Of a DNA stretch of 64,000 bases, positions 29,317 to 39,368 are shown one piece after another. Position 1 is the stretch's first letter. Every line of letters begins with the position of its first letter. The stretch is from Advenella faeciporci (lineage in GTDB: Bacteria > Pseudomonadota > Gammaproteobacteria > Burkholderiales > Burkholderiaceae_B). Position numbers and translations under genes: made by a program. The DNA is taken from assembly GCF_014652395.1 (NCBI RefSeq), contig NZ_BMYS01000001.1, positions 186,001 through 250,000 of the forward strand. Direction: 5' to 3'. The notes beneath the pieces were generated by a model that saw nothing but the letters and a program-made list of their open reading frames with translations, was not told the origin of the DNA and did not search any database.

Positions 29317-30242
29317 AACAATTCCTCCGCACTGACGATTGATGTGCCTAATTTACCCACCACAATACTGCCCGCCTTGTTAGCCCAATATATTGCCTGC
29401 GGCCAATCCAACCCTGCCGCCCTTGTCACAGCCAGCGTTGCCAGGACAGTATCTCCCGCACCGGAAACATCAAACACCTCTTGTGCCCGGGCATCTTCAT
29501 GAAAACGGCCCTGCTCGTTAAATAAGGTCATCCCTTGCTCTGAACGGGTTATCAACAAGGCTTCAAGAGCGTATTTCTTTCGCAGCGACTGTGCCAGCTG
29601 GCATAATTTTTCCTCGGAGTCCCAATGGCCAACCGCCTGCTGCATTTCAGAACGATTAGGCGTCACCAGACTGGCATGCCGATAGCGGGCGTAATCATCA
29701 CCTTTAGGGTCAACCAACACAGGAACATTGCATTCAACCGCATGGGCAATCATGGCTTCAACATGGGTTAAAGCACCCTTGGCGTAGTCGGAAAGCACCA
29801 ATACATCATGCTGCGCAATCAATGCCTTGGCTTTTTCATCAAGCATATGCAAGGCTGAGGACTGTGGCGGATACTCAAAGTCTATCCTGAGCAATTGCTG
29901 CTGTCGTCCCAGCACACGCATTTTCAAGGTAGTATGCAAGCTTTGATCCTGAATGAGTAAAGGGTCAATGCCCGCCTCGTCGGCAAGATACTGAATTTGC
30001 TCTCCTGCCTCATCGGGACCCACTATACCCAGCAATGAAGCCTTTGCGCCCATGGCAACAATATTCCTGGCCACGTTTGCCGCGCCGCCCAGCCGATCTT
30101 CACGACGCGCCACCCGCACAACAGGCACCGGCGCTTCTGGTGAGATCCGGTCTACCTCTCCAAACCAGTAACGGTCAAGCATGAGATCACCAATTACCAG
30201 GATTTTTTTCTGTTTAATAATTTCCAGTGGAAATGAATCCAT
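29313..30242 (-). CDS. hldA: HldE kinase domain protein, D-glycero-beta-D-manno-heptose-7-phosphate kinase
   Basis: PfkB-type sugar kinase with the N-terminal GDLMLDRYW and GGAANVARN blocks and the C-terminal anion hole/catalytic motif DVSGAGDT. At 309 residues it contains only the kinase part; the nucleotidyltransferase half of E. coli HldE is absent, so a separate HldC-type enzyme is expected elsewhere. I chose the ATG at 30242, which shares a base with the lapB stop (TGATG), over an in-frame start 57 bases upstream inside lapB. It supplies the heptose pathway with hldD next door. Confidence 0.94.
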   Translation of the reverse strand: MDSFPLEIIKQKKILVIGDLMLDRYWFGEVDRISPEAPVPVVRVARREDRLGGAANVARNIVAMGAKASLLGIVGPDEAGEQIQYLADEAGIDPLLIQDQSLHTTLKMRVLGRQQQLLRIDFEYPPQSSALHMLDEKAKALIAQHDVLVLSDYAKGALTHVEAMIAHAVECNVPVLVDPKGDDYARYRHASLVTPNRSEMQQAVGHWDSEEKLCQLAQSLRKKYALEALLITRSEQGMTLFNEQGRFHEDARAQEVFDVSGAGDTVLATLAVTRAAGLDWPQAIYWANKAGSIVVGKLGTSIVSAEELL

Positions 30243-31468
30243 CACATTTCTTCCAGTTTTTTCGGCTGATAGGTTTCCCACATATTGCATCCGGGACATT
30301 GCCAGTAAAACACTCTGGCCTCAAAGCCACAAGAACTGCAACTGTAACGATCCAGCCTTTGCGTATGCTTATGAATCATTTTATGTAAAAGCGACAATTC
30401 GACATCTGGCAAAACCCTGTCGGAGGCATTAGGCTTTTCCCCATCGGCAGCTGCTTTCAACTCGACCTCCAGGAGTTTATCCAGACCCAACAGGGAAGGA
30501 TGCAAGCGCAATGATTCAGAGGCGAAATGCCAGGCTGGCGCCGCTCCCTGCTGCGCTCGCAGCTCGCTAAATACAATTTTAAATAAGTCCAGGGAAGGAT
30601 GGTTCAGGTAATGCTGTTTTAATAAATCCAGTCCGGCTTCCGCCTGCTGGCCCGTCTTGTAATTTGCCAGCAAATCAGCAGCAACCAAGCCGGCATATTC
30701 GGGCGCATTGGCCATTATGCCTTCCAGGTATTTTCTTTCAGCCAGGCTATCGCCCTGTATTTTCATTAATTTTGACCTGAGTATGGCGATTCTTACGGCT
30801 GCCGCATTGGACCTGAGCTCTCCTTGCTGTTTCAGCAATGCCTGTTCAGCCTTTTTCAACTCTTCGTTAATATAGTTAACGTCAGGCTGTTTGGACTGCA
30901 TGGATTGTTGCACCAGTTCGCAATGGTAGTGAATAAGCTGCGGAATGGGTTCATCCAGGATTGTGTGAAGATGCCTGACAGCCTCAATGGCCTTAGGCCA
31001 ATCGTGCTCGGCCTCGTAGATGCGGATAAGCGCACGGTTGGCAGGCACGGCATAACTGCTATCCAGCACAGCCTTGTAAGCCTCTTCAGCACGGTCAAAC
31101 ATGCCCGCCTTAAAGAAATCCTGGGCAAGTTCATGCTGCGCATGGTCTCTATCATTTTTAGGTAAATCCGCCCGTGACAGCAAGCTTTGATGAACCCTGA
31201 TGGCCCGTTCTATTTCTCCACGGCGACGAAACAGGCTTCCAAGGGCAAAATGAAGCTCAATGGTTTCAGTATCAAGTTTTGCCACCTCAACAAATGCATC
31301 AATGGCTTTGTCATGATCTTCATTCAACAGGAAATTAAGCCCCTTGAAGTAAGAATCGGGCAACTGTCGTGTTTCTGACATCATTTGTCGCACATCCACA
31401 CGCGCGGCTATCCATCCCAAACCAAACAAAATAGGTATAAGTATCAGCCACCAGGCCTCATAATCCAC
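30242..31468 (-). CDS. lapB: LapB (YciM), LPS assembly regulatory TPR protein
   Basis: Inner-membrane anchored protein that controls LpxC degradation through FtsH. It has an N-terminal helix (about 5-22), several tetratricopeptide repeats (about 35-330) and a C-terminal rubredoxin-like metal site CSSC...CPGC. The GTG at 31468 gives MDYEAWW, which matches the family start. A TTG one codon upstream is equally placed relative to the GGAG ribosome binding site. It stands between lapA and the heptose kinase gene, a fitting LPS context. Confidence 0.94.
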   Translation of the reverse strand: MDYEAWWLILIPILFGLGWIAARVDVRQMMSETRQLPDSYFKGLNFLLNEDHDKAIDAFVEVAKLDTETIELHFALGSLFRRRGEIERAIRVHQSLLSRADLPKNDRDHAQHELAQDFFKAGMFDRAEEAYKAVLDSSYAVPANRALIRIYEAEHDWPKAIEAVRHLHTILDEPIPQLIHYHCELVQQSMQSKQPDVNYINEELKKAEQALLKQQGELRSNAAAVRIAILRSKLMKIQGDSLAERKYLEGIMANAPEYAGLVAADLLANYKTGQQAEAGLDLLKQHYLNHPSLDLFKIVFSELRAQQGAAPAWHFASESLRLHPSLLGLDKLLEVELKAAADGEKPNASDRVLPDVELSLLHKMIHKHTQRLDRYSCSSCGFEARVFYWQCPGCNMWETYQPKKLEEM

Positions 31469-31482
31469 CAAACCAAACTCCT

Positions 31483-31824
31483 CTAGACCTTCGTAATTGC
31501 GGTTGAATCTGACGTTTTATCTGACAGGCTTGCGGCTGCGGAATACTTGCTGTCTTTGGCGGAATTGACATCTTTTTTAAGACGTGCAATTTCACTTTTA
31601 AGCTGGCTAACCTGCCGGTTTTTTTTAATACGCACCAGAATGGCCAGCAAATAAGCAAATAAAGCACCCAGAAAAAAGGTAACCAGCAAGACAACAATTA
31701 AGGGGATATTATTAACAGCCACATCAGAGAAAAACCTGACCGAGACAGGTTCTGTATTTTTCAGGGCGAACAACAAAACCAGTAAAAATATGATCAGGCG
31801 TAATGCCCAAATAACGTAATGCAT
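31483..31824 (-). CDS. lapA: LapA, LPS assembly protein A
   Basis: A 113-residue membrane protein with two helices (about 5-22 and 42-64) and a cytoplasmic coiled-coil-like basic stretch (VRIKKNRQVSQLKSEIARLKK), then a Ser-rich tail. Pairing with lapB is the usual arrangement. The ATG at 31824 has GGAGAGG 4 bases upstream, which rules out the longer in-frame option. Confidence 0.9.
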   Translation of the reverse strand: MHYVIWALRLIIFLLVLLFALKNTEPVSVRFFSDVAVNNIPLIVVLLVTFFLGALFAYLLAILVRIKKNRQVSQLKSEIARLKKDVNSAKDSKYSAAASLSDKTSDSTAITKV

Positions 31825-31911
31825 AATCCTCTCCTCGAATCCTGAAAACAACACATTGTAATGCGAAATTGCCTTTTAAAATACTGCATATTCGCTTTCC
31901 ATCATTTATGA

Positions 31912-31947
31912 ATAAAAAAAACTCCGAAGTTTTTGCTTCGGAGTTTT
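31912..31947 (-). terminator. Terminator of ihfB
   Basis: A 12-bp stem AAAACTCCGAAG/CTTCGGAGTTTT (31918-31929 and 31936-31947) has seven A on its left, giving a T-run on the minus strand. It separates the gyrA-ihfB block from lapA. Confidence 0.9.
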
Positions 31948-31972
31948 CTTTATTGAACCATGTCAAGCCTGC

Positions 31973-32335
31973 TTAAAAATTGGCTACCTTGACATTGTCC
32001 GATTCAAGATCTTCATGAGCCAAAGATTCTGATTTAAGCTCATTGGCAGCTTTGAATACAGAATCTACACGCTCGCGCAATTCCTTGCCAGCCTTGAAGT
32101 GCGGCACCCGTTTACCCGGCACCATCACCTGCTCGCCCGACTTGGGATTACGACCTACTCGTGGAGCACGTAGCGACAGGGAAAAGCTGCCAAAACCACG
32201 AATCTCAATGCGCTGACCATTTGCCAAGGCATTGGTCAGTGCATCCAGCATGGTTTTAACGGCATACTCCGCATCGCGAGCAGCAAGCTGTGGATAGCTT
32301 GCTGCCAGTGCTTCAATCAACTCTGATTTAGTCAC
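31973..32335 (-). CDS. ihfB: IHF beta subunit
   Basis: DNA-bending integration host factor beta chain. It starts [11 protein letters not shown] and has the HU/IHF signature [22 protein letters not shown] with the DNA-intercalating Pro in the beta arm. The 120 residues include a C-terminal extension of about 25 residues (after [10 protein letters not shown]) beyond E. coli IHF-beta, acidic and Ser-rich. It starts 3 bases after the rpsA stop, the usual order. Confidence 0.96.
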   Translation of the reverse strand: MTKSELIEALAASYPQLAARDAEYAVKTMLDALTNALANGQRIEIRGFGSFSLSLRAPRVGRNPKSGEQVMVPGKRVPHFKAGKELRERVDSVFKAANELKSESLAHEDLESDNVKVANF

Positions 32336-32338
32336 TGT

Positions 32339-34051
32339 TTATTCGTCTTTAGCTTGATCAAGTTTAGCCTTCAGCAAGGCACCCAGGTTTGTTGTGCCTG
32401 AAGAAGCACTTGAATCTGTCATGCGTTGCAGCGCATCGGCTGTTTCAGCATTGTCACGTGCCTTGATGGACAACTGGATTGAACGAGCTTTGCGGTCCAC
32501 GTTCAGGATCATGGCTTCAATATTGTCGCCCTCTTTCAGAACCGCTGTCGCATCTTCTACACGACCGGCAGAGATTTCTGATGCACGCAGATAGCCCTCA
32601 ACATCCAGAGACAGTGTAACCACTGCACCTTTAGGCTCAACAGACTTGACAACACCAGGAACAACCGCACCTTTATCGTTAGAAGATACGTAGTTGTTGA
32701 ATGGGTCGCCTTCCAGCTGCTTGATACCCAAAGAGATACGCTCTTTGTCGGTATCGATAGCCAGAACAACCGCATCGATCTCGTCGCCTTTCTTGAAGTT
32801 GCGAACGGCTTCTTCACCTGAATCTGTCCAGGACAGGTCAGACAGGTGAACCAGGCCATCAATACCGCCAGGCAAACCAATAAACACACCAAAGTCTGTA
32901 ATTGACTTGATGGCACCATGAACTTTGTCACCACGTTTGAAGTTAATGGCAAAATCTTCCCATGGATTGGCACGGCACTGTTTCATGCCCAGTGAAATAC
33001 GACGACGATCTTCGTCGATCTCAAGAACCATGACCTCAACTTCTTCACCCAGGCTGACAACCTTACGTGGGTCAACGTTTTTGTTTGTCCAGTCCATTTC
33101 AGAAACGTGAACCAGACCTTCAATACCGGTTTCAACTTCAACGAAAGCACCGTAGTCAGTCAGGTTGGTAACTTTACCGAACAGGCGTGTACCTTGTGGG
33201 TAACGACGTGCCAGACCCACCCAAGGATCTTCGCCCAACTGTTTGACACCCAGTGATACACGGCTTTTTTCCTGATCAAACTTCAGGACCTTGGCTTCGA
33301 CTTCCTGGCCAACAGTCAACACTTCGGATGGGTGACGTACACGACGCCATGCCATATCGGTGATATGCAGCAGACCGTCAATACCACCCAGATCAACGAA
33401 TGCGCCGTAGTCGGTAATGTTTTTAACAATGCCGGTAACCACTGCGCCTTCCTGCAAGGTTTCAAGCAGTTTTTGACGCTCTTCGCCCATGTTCACTTCA
33501 AGGACTGAACGACGTGACAGAACAACGTTATTACGCTTGCGATCAAGCTTGATAACCTTGAACTCCATGGTTTTGCCTTCATAAGGCGTTGTATCTTTTA
33601 CCGGACGCAGGTCAACCAGTGAACCGGGCAAGAAAGCACGAATACCGTTAGTCATGACAGTCAGACCGCCTTTGACTTTACCGGTAATGGTACCGGTAAC
33701 CATTTCACCGGACTCAAGTGCTTGTTCCAGGGACAGCCATGCTGACAGACGTTTTGCGCGGTCACGGGACAGGATGGTGTCGCCGTAGCCGTTTTCGAGT
33801 GAATCAATGGCGACAGAAACGAAATCACCCTCGTTGACTTCGAGTTCGCCCTGATCATTCAGGAATTCTTCCAGGGGGATTAATGACTCGGATTTTAATC
33901 CGGCATTAACAACCACAAAGTTGTGGTCGATGCGTACTACTTCTGCTGAAATCACTTCACCTGATTTCATATCCTGGTTTTTAACACTTGCAGCAAACAG
34001 GTCTGCAAAGCTTTCGCCACCAATAGCGTCTTGTAAAGTTACGGATGTCAT
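32339..34051 (-). CDS. rpsA: Ribosomal protein S1
   Basis: Binds mRNA on the 30S subunit. The 570 residues contain six S1/OB domains; the repeated pattern [24 protein letters not shown] occurs in varied forms. I chose the ATG at 34051 (MTSVTLQDA), 19 codons inside the open frame, since this is the family start. The spacing region before it has only a weak ribosome binding site, which is common for rpsA. It lies between cmk and ihfB. Confidence 0.97.
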   Translation of the reverse strand: MTSVTLQDAIGGESFADLFAASVKNQDMKSGEVISAEVVRIDHNFVVVNAGLKSESLIPLEEFLNDQGELEVNEGDFVSVAIDSLENGYGDTILSRDRAKRLSAWLSLEQALESGEMVTGTITGKVKGGLTVMTNGIRAFLPGSLVDLRPVKDTTPYEGKTMEFKVIKLDRKRNNVVLSRRSVLEVNMGEERQKLLETLQEGAVVTGIVKNITDYGAFVDLGGIDGLLHITDMAWRRVRHPSEVLTVGQEVEAKVLKFDQEKSRVSLGVKQLGEDPWVGLARRYPQGTRLFGKVTNLTDYGAFVEVETGIEGLVHVSEMDWTNKNVDPRKVVSLGEEVEVMVLEIDEDRRRISLGMKQCRANPWEDFAINFKRGDKVHGAIKSITDFGVFIGLPGGIDGLVHLSDLSWTDSGEEAVRNFKKGDEIDAVVLAIDTDKERISLGIKQLEGDPFNNYVSSNDKGAVVPGVVKSVEPKGAVVTLSLDVEGYLRASEISAGRVEDATAVLKEGDNIEAMILNVDRKARSIQLSIKARDNAETADALQRMTDSSASSGTTNLGALLKAKLDQAKDE

Positions 34052-34235
34052 TAAACTATATCCAACGGCCCTTCGGGCCTGTAAAAAAATACACACCAGG
34101 AAATACAACTTTCCCGGTGGAGTGAATGATATCTTTCATGCGGGTAAAAGTTTGTACCCCTTACATGAAAGCCCACAACACGGAAAAACCGCACAGGTTT
34201 TTCCGCTATTACCTACCACGCTGCCCATAAACGCT
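34052..34235 (-). ncRNA. Structured 5' leader of rpsA
   Basis: The 184 bases between cmk and rpsA contain four inverted repeats: AAACGC/GCGTTT (34229-34246 region), CGGAAAAACC/GGTTTTTCCG (34181-34205), a two-part stem CTTTCATG/CATGAAAG with inner GGGTA/TACCC (34133-34171), and GGCCC/GGGCC (34067-34079), which ends 16 bases before the ATG. None is followed by a proper T-run, so they look like leader structure rather than a terminator. S1 is known to repress its own translation through leader folding; the same is inferred here. Confidence 0.55.
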
Positions 34236-34907
34236 TTAGGCGTTTACTGCAGACCAGTAAGCCAATACTTTTGCAACGGATTCCTCTATGGATAAGGTTG
34301 AGGAATCTATAATAATTGCGTCTTTGGCCGGAACCAACGGTGCATGGCTACGATGCATATCCCGTTCGTCTCGCGCTTTCAGATCGTCCAGCAAGGACAC
34401 TAGGTTAGCAGAAATTCCTTTCTCGATCAACTGCTTATAACGTCTTTGTGCCCTTTCGTTGACATCTGCAATCAGAAAAATCTTTAATTTTGCGTCAGGG
34501 AAAATGACGGTACCCATATCGCGGCCATCAGCAACCAGGCCAGGCGCTTTCCTGAACGCCAGCTGACGCTCAAACAGGGCTTGCCGCAACAAAGGATAAG
34601 CGGCGATTCGGGAAGCCAGCGCTCCCACTTCTTCTGTACGCAAAACATCACTGACATCGTCGTTATCGAGCAACACCTGCTGCCCCACAAAACAAACATT
34701 AAGGTTGCGAGCCACCTTTGCAATCTCGGCCTCATTGTCGGACTGGATGTTTTTTTTCAATACCGCCAGGGCACTTAATCGATACAGCATGCCAGAATCA
34801 AGCTGGTGCCAGCCCAAGGTTTTGGCCACAATTGCGGCCAGTGTTCCCTTGCCTGAAGCACTGGGACCATCAATCGCAATCACCGGTGGCAAACTTGTGT
34901 TATTCAT
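34236..34907 (-). CDS. cmk: Cytidylate kinase
   Basis: Phosphorylates CMP and dCMP. The P-loop [11 protein letters not shown] lies at about residues 14-24, and the CMP-specific insert and [13 protein letters not shown] block are present. 223 residues is normal. It lies 6 bases after aroA and before rpsA, the common order. Confidence 0.97.
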   Translation of the reverse strand: MNNTSLPPVIAIDGPSASGKGTLAAIVAKTLGWHQLDSGMLYRLSALAVLKKNIQSDNEAEIAKVARNLNVCFVGQQVLLDNDDVSDVLRTEEVGALASRIAAYPLLRQALFERQLAFRKAPGLVADGRDMGTVIFPDAKLKIFLIADVNERAQRRYKQLIEKGISANLVSLLDDLKARDERDMHRSHAPLVPAKDAIIIDSSTLSIEESVAKVLAYWSAVNA

Positions 34908-34913
34908 GCCTGA

Positions 34914-36230
34914 TTACCTCACAAGTGTCTTGTAAACATCAAAATAGGCCGGAAAAGTCTTGGCAACACAATCAGGATCAAGAATACGCAAGCCCACTGG
35001 ACCAAACACAGCCAGGGAAAAACACATGGCCATGCGATGGTCATCATAGGTTTCGATTTCTGCCGTTTTCCATTCGGATGACAAGGGCGGCACAATCCTT
35101 AACCAATCGGGCCCCGATGTTACCGTTGCCCCCACTTTTGCCAGCTCTTTATGCATGGCTTCAATCCGGTCGGTTTCCTTGACCCGCCAGCTACCAATAT
35201 TGCGCAGCATGCACGGCCCATCGGCATACAAGGCCAGCGCGGCAGCGGTCATGGCAGCATCGGGCACCAAATTGAAGTCCTCATCAAAGGCCTTCAGTTT
35301 TTCGCCTCGCGTTAAATCGGGCCCGGTTACTTCCAGCCAGGTATCGCCAAACTCAATTTTTCCGCCCATGGCCTGGATGGTTTCAGCAAACCGGATGTCC
35401 CCCTGAATGCTGTTTTCACCTACGCCATTGATTCGGACAGGCCCCCTGCCAACCAGCCCCAAAGCCATGAAATAAGAAGCGGAAGAAGCATCACCTTCGA
35501 TTTCCAACTGGCCGGGGCTTTTGTAAACCGCATTGCGAGCAATAATAAAACGTGACCAACCCTGTTGCCGCACAACCACACCAAATCGGGCCATCATGTT
35601 CAGGGTAATCTGGATATAAGGCTTTGAAATGAGCTCTCCCTCAACCTCCAGCACAACATCCTGGGCGGTTTTTTGGGCAATCAGGGGAGCAACCAGCAGC
35701 AAGGCTGTCAGAAACTGGCTGGAAACCGCCCCCTGAACCTTGACCGGCCCATCAATATTCAGGTTTCCAGGTGTAATTTTAAGTGGCGGATAGCCCTCAT
35801 TCTGTTCACAGCTAATAAGAGCTCCCATGGATCGCAATGCATCGACAAGATCGCCAATCGGACGTTCATGCATACGGGCTACGCCATGCAAACGATAATT
35901 TCCACCCAGCACGGCCAAGGCAGCCGTTAACGGACGAAAAGCCGTCCCTGCATTGCCTAAAAATATTTCTGCCTGTTTATTGGGAAAATCACCCTGCCCC
36001 CCAATCGTAACCGTTTCCTGATCGTGTCTCCCTACCGAGACACCCAGCGTTTCAAGCGCTTTCAACATAACCCTTGTATCATCGGAATCCAGCAGCCCCG
36101 TGATACGTGTTGGACCAATTGCCAGCGCAGCCAGCAAAAGCACCCGATTGGATATGCTTTTTGAACCAGGCAGGTTAACTACGCCGCTGGCCGTTGACAC
36201 TGCATTCAAATCAATAAATGGTGTACGCAT
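34914..36230 (-). CDS. aroA: AroA, EPSP synthase
   Basis: 3-phosphoshikimate 1-carboxyvinyltransferase, the sixth step of the shikimate pathway. It has the N-terminal [10 protein letters not shown] (PEP/S3P lysine), [10 protein letters not shown] and the [11 protein letters not shown] block near the C terminus. The GNAGTAFRP element (Ala before Phe) is the usual glyphosate-sensitive type region. I chose the ATG at 36230, which overlaps the tyrA stop by one base (TAATG). 438 residues. Confidence 0.96.
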   Translation of the reverse strand: MRTPFIDLNAVSTASGVVNLPGSKSISNRVLLLAALAIGPTRITGLLDSDDTRVMLKALETLGVSVGRHDQETVTIGGQGDFPNKQAEIFLGNAGTAFRPLTAALAVLGGNYRLHGVARMHERPIGDLVDALRSMGALISCEQNEGYPPLKITPGNLNIDGPVKVQGAVSSQFLTALLLVAPLIAQKTAQDVVLEVEGELISKPYIQITLNMMARFGVVVRQQGWSRFIIARNAVYKSPGQLEIEGDASSASYFMALGLVGRGPVRINGVGENSIQGDIRFAETIQAMGGKIEFGDTWLEVTGPDLTRGEKLKAFDEDFNLVPDAAMTAAALALYADGPCMLRNIGSWRVKETDRIEAMHKELAKVGATVTSGPDWLRIVPPLSSEWKTAEIETYDDHRMAMCFSLAVFGPVGLRILDPDCVAKTFPAYFDVYKTLVR

Positions 36231-37132
36231 TACTTGTTTTCTCCCCATTTTTTCCTGGCCACGGAGGCCTGCTCCAGCCATGCGTGCAAGCCTTGCGCAT
36301 CACTGTTTTCTATCATCTGCCGGGTTTCTTCAAGTGCCGGCATAAATGCATCAATCTCTTTCAGCATGGCTTGCCTGTTACTGATAAAGATATCCCGCCA
36401 CATTTCCGGTGAACCACCCGCAATTCTTGTGAAGTCACGAAAACCCGTACCTGCCAGGGCCAAAGCCATGCCCGATGAATCGGAGCGACTCACCATGTAC
36501 ATGTAAAGCGCAGACAGGTAATGTGGAAAATGACTGACAGTTGCAAAGATCCGATCGTGCTCAATGGCACTGATTTCACGCACTAGCGCACCACAAGCCT
36601 GCCAGCATTGCCTTACCTGCTTAAGATCATTCGTTGAGTTCTCGGGCAATGGGGTCAAAATAACATTACGATTCCAGTACAGCAAAGGATCCGCTGCAGC
36701 CGGACCCGACTCGTCAGAGCCCGCAATAGGATGCCCGGGAATGAATTGATTGACCCGTACGCCCAACGATTGACGGGCGTCCTGGATAACCTGAACCTTG
36801 GTACTGCAGGCATCAGTCATTATTGCGGTTGACTTGAGCAGCGGCCCAAGGGTTTCACAAACCCTGCCCAGCACTGAGGCTGGCGTGGAAATCAATATGA
36901 AATCCGACTCCCTGCCTGCTTCTTCAAGTGTCGCAATACGATCAATCAAACCAAGTTGCAGCGCCCTTTCCAGGCTGGCCTGGTCTCGACCCACCCCCAG
37001 CACGCACCCCACATGACCGCCATTTTTAAGCGCCTTGGCAAAAGACCCGCCAATAAGGCCCACCCCAACCACGCTGACAACAGGTATAAAGAACGAATTA
37101 GCCGATACGGCCAACGTGTCATTCACGGACAT
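36230..37132 (-). CDS. tyrA: TyrA, prephenate (arogenate) dehydrogenase
   Basis: NAD(P)-dependent oxidative decarboxylation of prephenate towards tyrosine. It has the Rossmann motif [14 protein letters not shown] at about 22-35, the conserved [10 protein letters not shown] and the His in [11 protein letters not shown]. It is a single-domain enzyme of 300 residues without a chorismate mutase or ACT domain. It is placed between pheA (9-base gap) and aroA (one-base overlap). Substrate preference cannot be read from the sequence. Confidence 0.94.
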   Translation of the reverse strand: MSVNDTLAVSANSFFIPVVSVVGVGLIGGSFAKALKNGGHVGCVLGVGRDQASLERALQLGLIDRIATLEEAGRESDFILISTPASVLGRVCETLGPLLKSTAIMTDACSTKVQVIQDARQSLGVRVNQFIPGHPIAGSDESGPAAADPLLYWNRNVILTPLPENSTNDLKQVRQCWQACGALVREISAIEHDRIFATVSHFPHYLSALYMYMVSRSDSSGMALALAGTGFRDFTRIAGGSPEMWRDIFISNRQAMLKEIDAFMPALEETRQMIENSDAQGLHAWLEQASVARKKWGENK

Positions 37133-37141
37133 ACATGACCT

Positions 37142-38230
37142 TTATTGCAGAGGATAAGATCCGAGAATTTTGAAGAAAGCGGATTTCTTTTCAAGCTCAG
37201 CCAATGCCTTGGCAACATTTTTATCGTTGCGATGGCCCAGAATATCGACATAAAAATAATATTCCCACTGACCGGTACGGGCCGGACGTGACTCGAAACG
37301 AGTCATTGAGACATTATTCTGGACAAAAGGACTAAGCAGATCGTAAACGGCACCAATCCGGTTTGGCACGGCAAAGATAAGACTTGTCTGGTCTTTGCCA
37401 CTTTGAAGGGAGTCCAGATGGCCAATTGCCAGGAAACGGGTTTTATTATTGGGATCATCCTGAATGCCTGCCGCCACAATCGGCAAATTCCAGACAAGCG
37501 CCGCCGCTTCACCGGCAATGGCCGCAACGGAACCCTCTTCAGCCGCATGTCTGGCTGCCTCTGAATTACTTGCCGCCGGTACCCTTTCAAGATTAGGGTA
37601 ATGTTGCTGCAACCAATTATGACATTGCGCCAAAGCCTGCGGATGCCCCATGATAACCTTTACGTTATCCATGCTTCCGCCCTGCGTCATTAAACAATGC
37701 CGGATAGCGATAATGCGCTCTCCATGCACTTTCAGGGTCGTCGACAACAGCAAATCCTGAGTCCGGTTAACCGCCCCTTCCGTAGAGTTTTCAACCGGCA
37801 CCATACCCACGTCAGCCTGCCCCGCCTCGACGGCACGAAACACCTCATCAAAGGAAGGACAAGGCAGTTTCTGTATCGCATGCCCATAATATTCAAAGGC
37901 AGCCTGCTCGGAAAACGAACCTTCAGGCCCAAGATAGGCCACTGTCAGACCACGCTCAAGTCCGCGGCAAGCTGAAATGATTTCAGCCCACACGGCATGC
38001 ACGGACTCACGGGGAAAAACTCCCCGTTCATTAAGATCCTGCAATCGACGGATAATTTGCGCTTCACGTTCGGGCTTGAGCACCGGACCATCAGCCTGAA
38101 ACTCATGCTTTACTTTACCCACATCCACAGCAGCCTGAGCCCGTTGATTCAACAAGCCCAGTATTTCATGATCAATGGCATCTATTCGCTCACGCAGCGG
38201 CTTGAGCTTTTCCTGCAACAGTTTATCCAT
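37142..38230 (-). CDS. pheA: PheA, bifunctional chorismate mutase/prephenate dehydratase
   Basis: Makes phenylpyruvate from chorismate. AroQ-type chorismate mutase (about 1-90, with [20 protein letters not shown]) is followed by the prephenate dehydratase domain ([28 protein letters not shown]) and a C-terminal ACT regulatory domain with the ESRPAR phenylalanine-binding motif. The ATG at 38230 lies inside the end of serC (8-base overlap). Feedback inhibition by phenylalanine is expected from the ACT motif. Confidence 0.96.
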   Translation of the reverse strand: MDKLLQEKLKPLRERIDAIDHEILGLLNQRAQAAVDVGKVKHEFQADGPVLKPEREAQIIRRLQDLNERGVFPRESVHAVWAEIISACRGLERGLTVAYLGPEGSFSEQAAFEYYGHAIQKLPCPSFDEVFRAVEAGQADVGMVPVENSTEGAVNRTQDLLLSTTLKVHGERIIAIRHCLMTQGGSMDNVKVIMGHPQALAQCHNWLQQHYPNLERVPAASNSEAARHAAEEGSVAAIAGEAAALVWNLPIVAAGIQDDPNNKTRFLAIGHLDSLQSGKDQTSLIFAVPNRIGAVYDLLSPFVQNNVSMTRFESRPARTGQWEYYFYVDILGHRNDKNVAKALAELEKKSAFFKILGSYPLQ

Positions 38231-39356
38231 GTTGGCGTTCAAATTCTTTAAGGTAATCGATAAGGGCCAGCACCCCTTCCATGGGCATGGCATTATAAAT
38301 GGAAGCCCGCATGCCACCGACAGACTTATGACCTTTCAGGTTCAAGAGTTGCTGTTTTTGTGCGCCTTCAAGAAAAGCCGCATTCAGGCTGTCATCGCGC
38401 AAGGTAAATGGCACATTCATGCGAGAACGGTATTCGGGCTGAATCGCATTACAATAAAAATCACTGCTGTCAAGCTGGCGATACAAAGCCTTCGCCTTGC
38501 TGATGTTTTCAGCTTCGATAGCGGCCAAACCACCTTTTGCCAGCAACCATTTAAAAACCAGTCCGGCAATATAAATGGCATAAGTAGGCGGTGTATTGAA
38601 TCGTGAACGCTCACGGGCCACGTTGACGTAATCAAAGGCACTTGGGCAATAAGGCAAGGCATGGCCAAGCAAATCGCGATGCAGAATAACCACCGTTACA
38701 CCCGCAGGCCCGGCATTTTTTTGCGCGCCGGCATAAACCATGCCGGTTTGTCTTATGTCTAATGGACGGGACAGAAAATGGGAGGAAGCATCGACCACCA
38801 ATGGAACCGACCCGGCTCCCAAGGAGCTCATATCGGGCAAAGCACCAATCTCGACCCCACCGATGGTTTCATTGCTGCAAAAATGCAAATATGAAGAGTC
38901 GGGGTTGACCTTCCACTCTTCGAAAGCCGGCACCCATGTCCAGGGAGCATACGTATGACCATTGATTTGCCTGTCCTGATGACTTTGGGCGGCAATTCGC
39001 ACCGTACCATAACGGGTGGCCTCTTTGTAGGATTTGGTAGACCAAATCCCGGTTAATACATAATCGGCAGAATGCGATGCATTTCTGGCGATCAGGTTCA
39101 TGGGGAGAATGGCATTTTCAGCCGTTGCCCCACCCTGCATAAACATGACGGCGTATTCTTCTGGGATATCCATCAAGGCACGAAGATCGGCTTCGGCCTC
39201 GTCACAAATTTGCGTAAACTCAGGTCCGCGGTGGCTCATTTCCATGACTGATTGGCCACTGCCATGCCAATCGAGCATTTCCTCGGCGGCCTGTTGCAAA
39301 ACCTCACCGGGAAGCTTGGAAGGTCCTGCTGAAAAATTCCAATATTGCTTATCCAT
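38223..39356 (-). CDS. serC: SerC, phosphoserine aminotransferase
   Basis: PLP enzyme for serine and pyridoxine synthesis. It has the family start [12 protein letters not shown] and the PLP lysine in [23 protein letters not shown] and the C-terminal [12 protein letters not shown] complete the set. The ATG at 39356 lies 12 bases after the gyrA stop; a GTG four codons earlier is also possible. 377 residues is normal. Confidence 0.96.
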   Translation of the reverse strand: MDKQYWNFSAGPSKLPGEVLQQAAEEMLDWHGSGQSVMEMSHRGPEFTQICDEAEADLRALMDIPEEYAVMFMQGGATAENAILPMNLIARNASHSADYVLTGIWSTKSYKEATRYGTVRIAAQSHQDRQINGHTYAPWTWVPAFEEWKVNPDSSYLHFCSNETIGGVEIGALPDMSSLGAGSVPLVVDASSHFLSRPLDIRQTGMVYAGAQKNAGPAGVTVVILHRDLLGHALPYCPSAFDYVNVARERSRFNTPPTYAIYIAGLVFKWLLAKGGLAAIEAENISKAKALYRQLDSSDFYCNAIQPEYRSRMNVPFTLRDDSLNAAFLEGAQKQQLLNLKGHKSVGGMRASIYNAMPMEGVLALIDYLKEFERQHG

Positions 39357-39368
39357 AACCGCTTTCAC

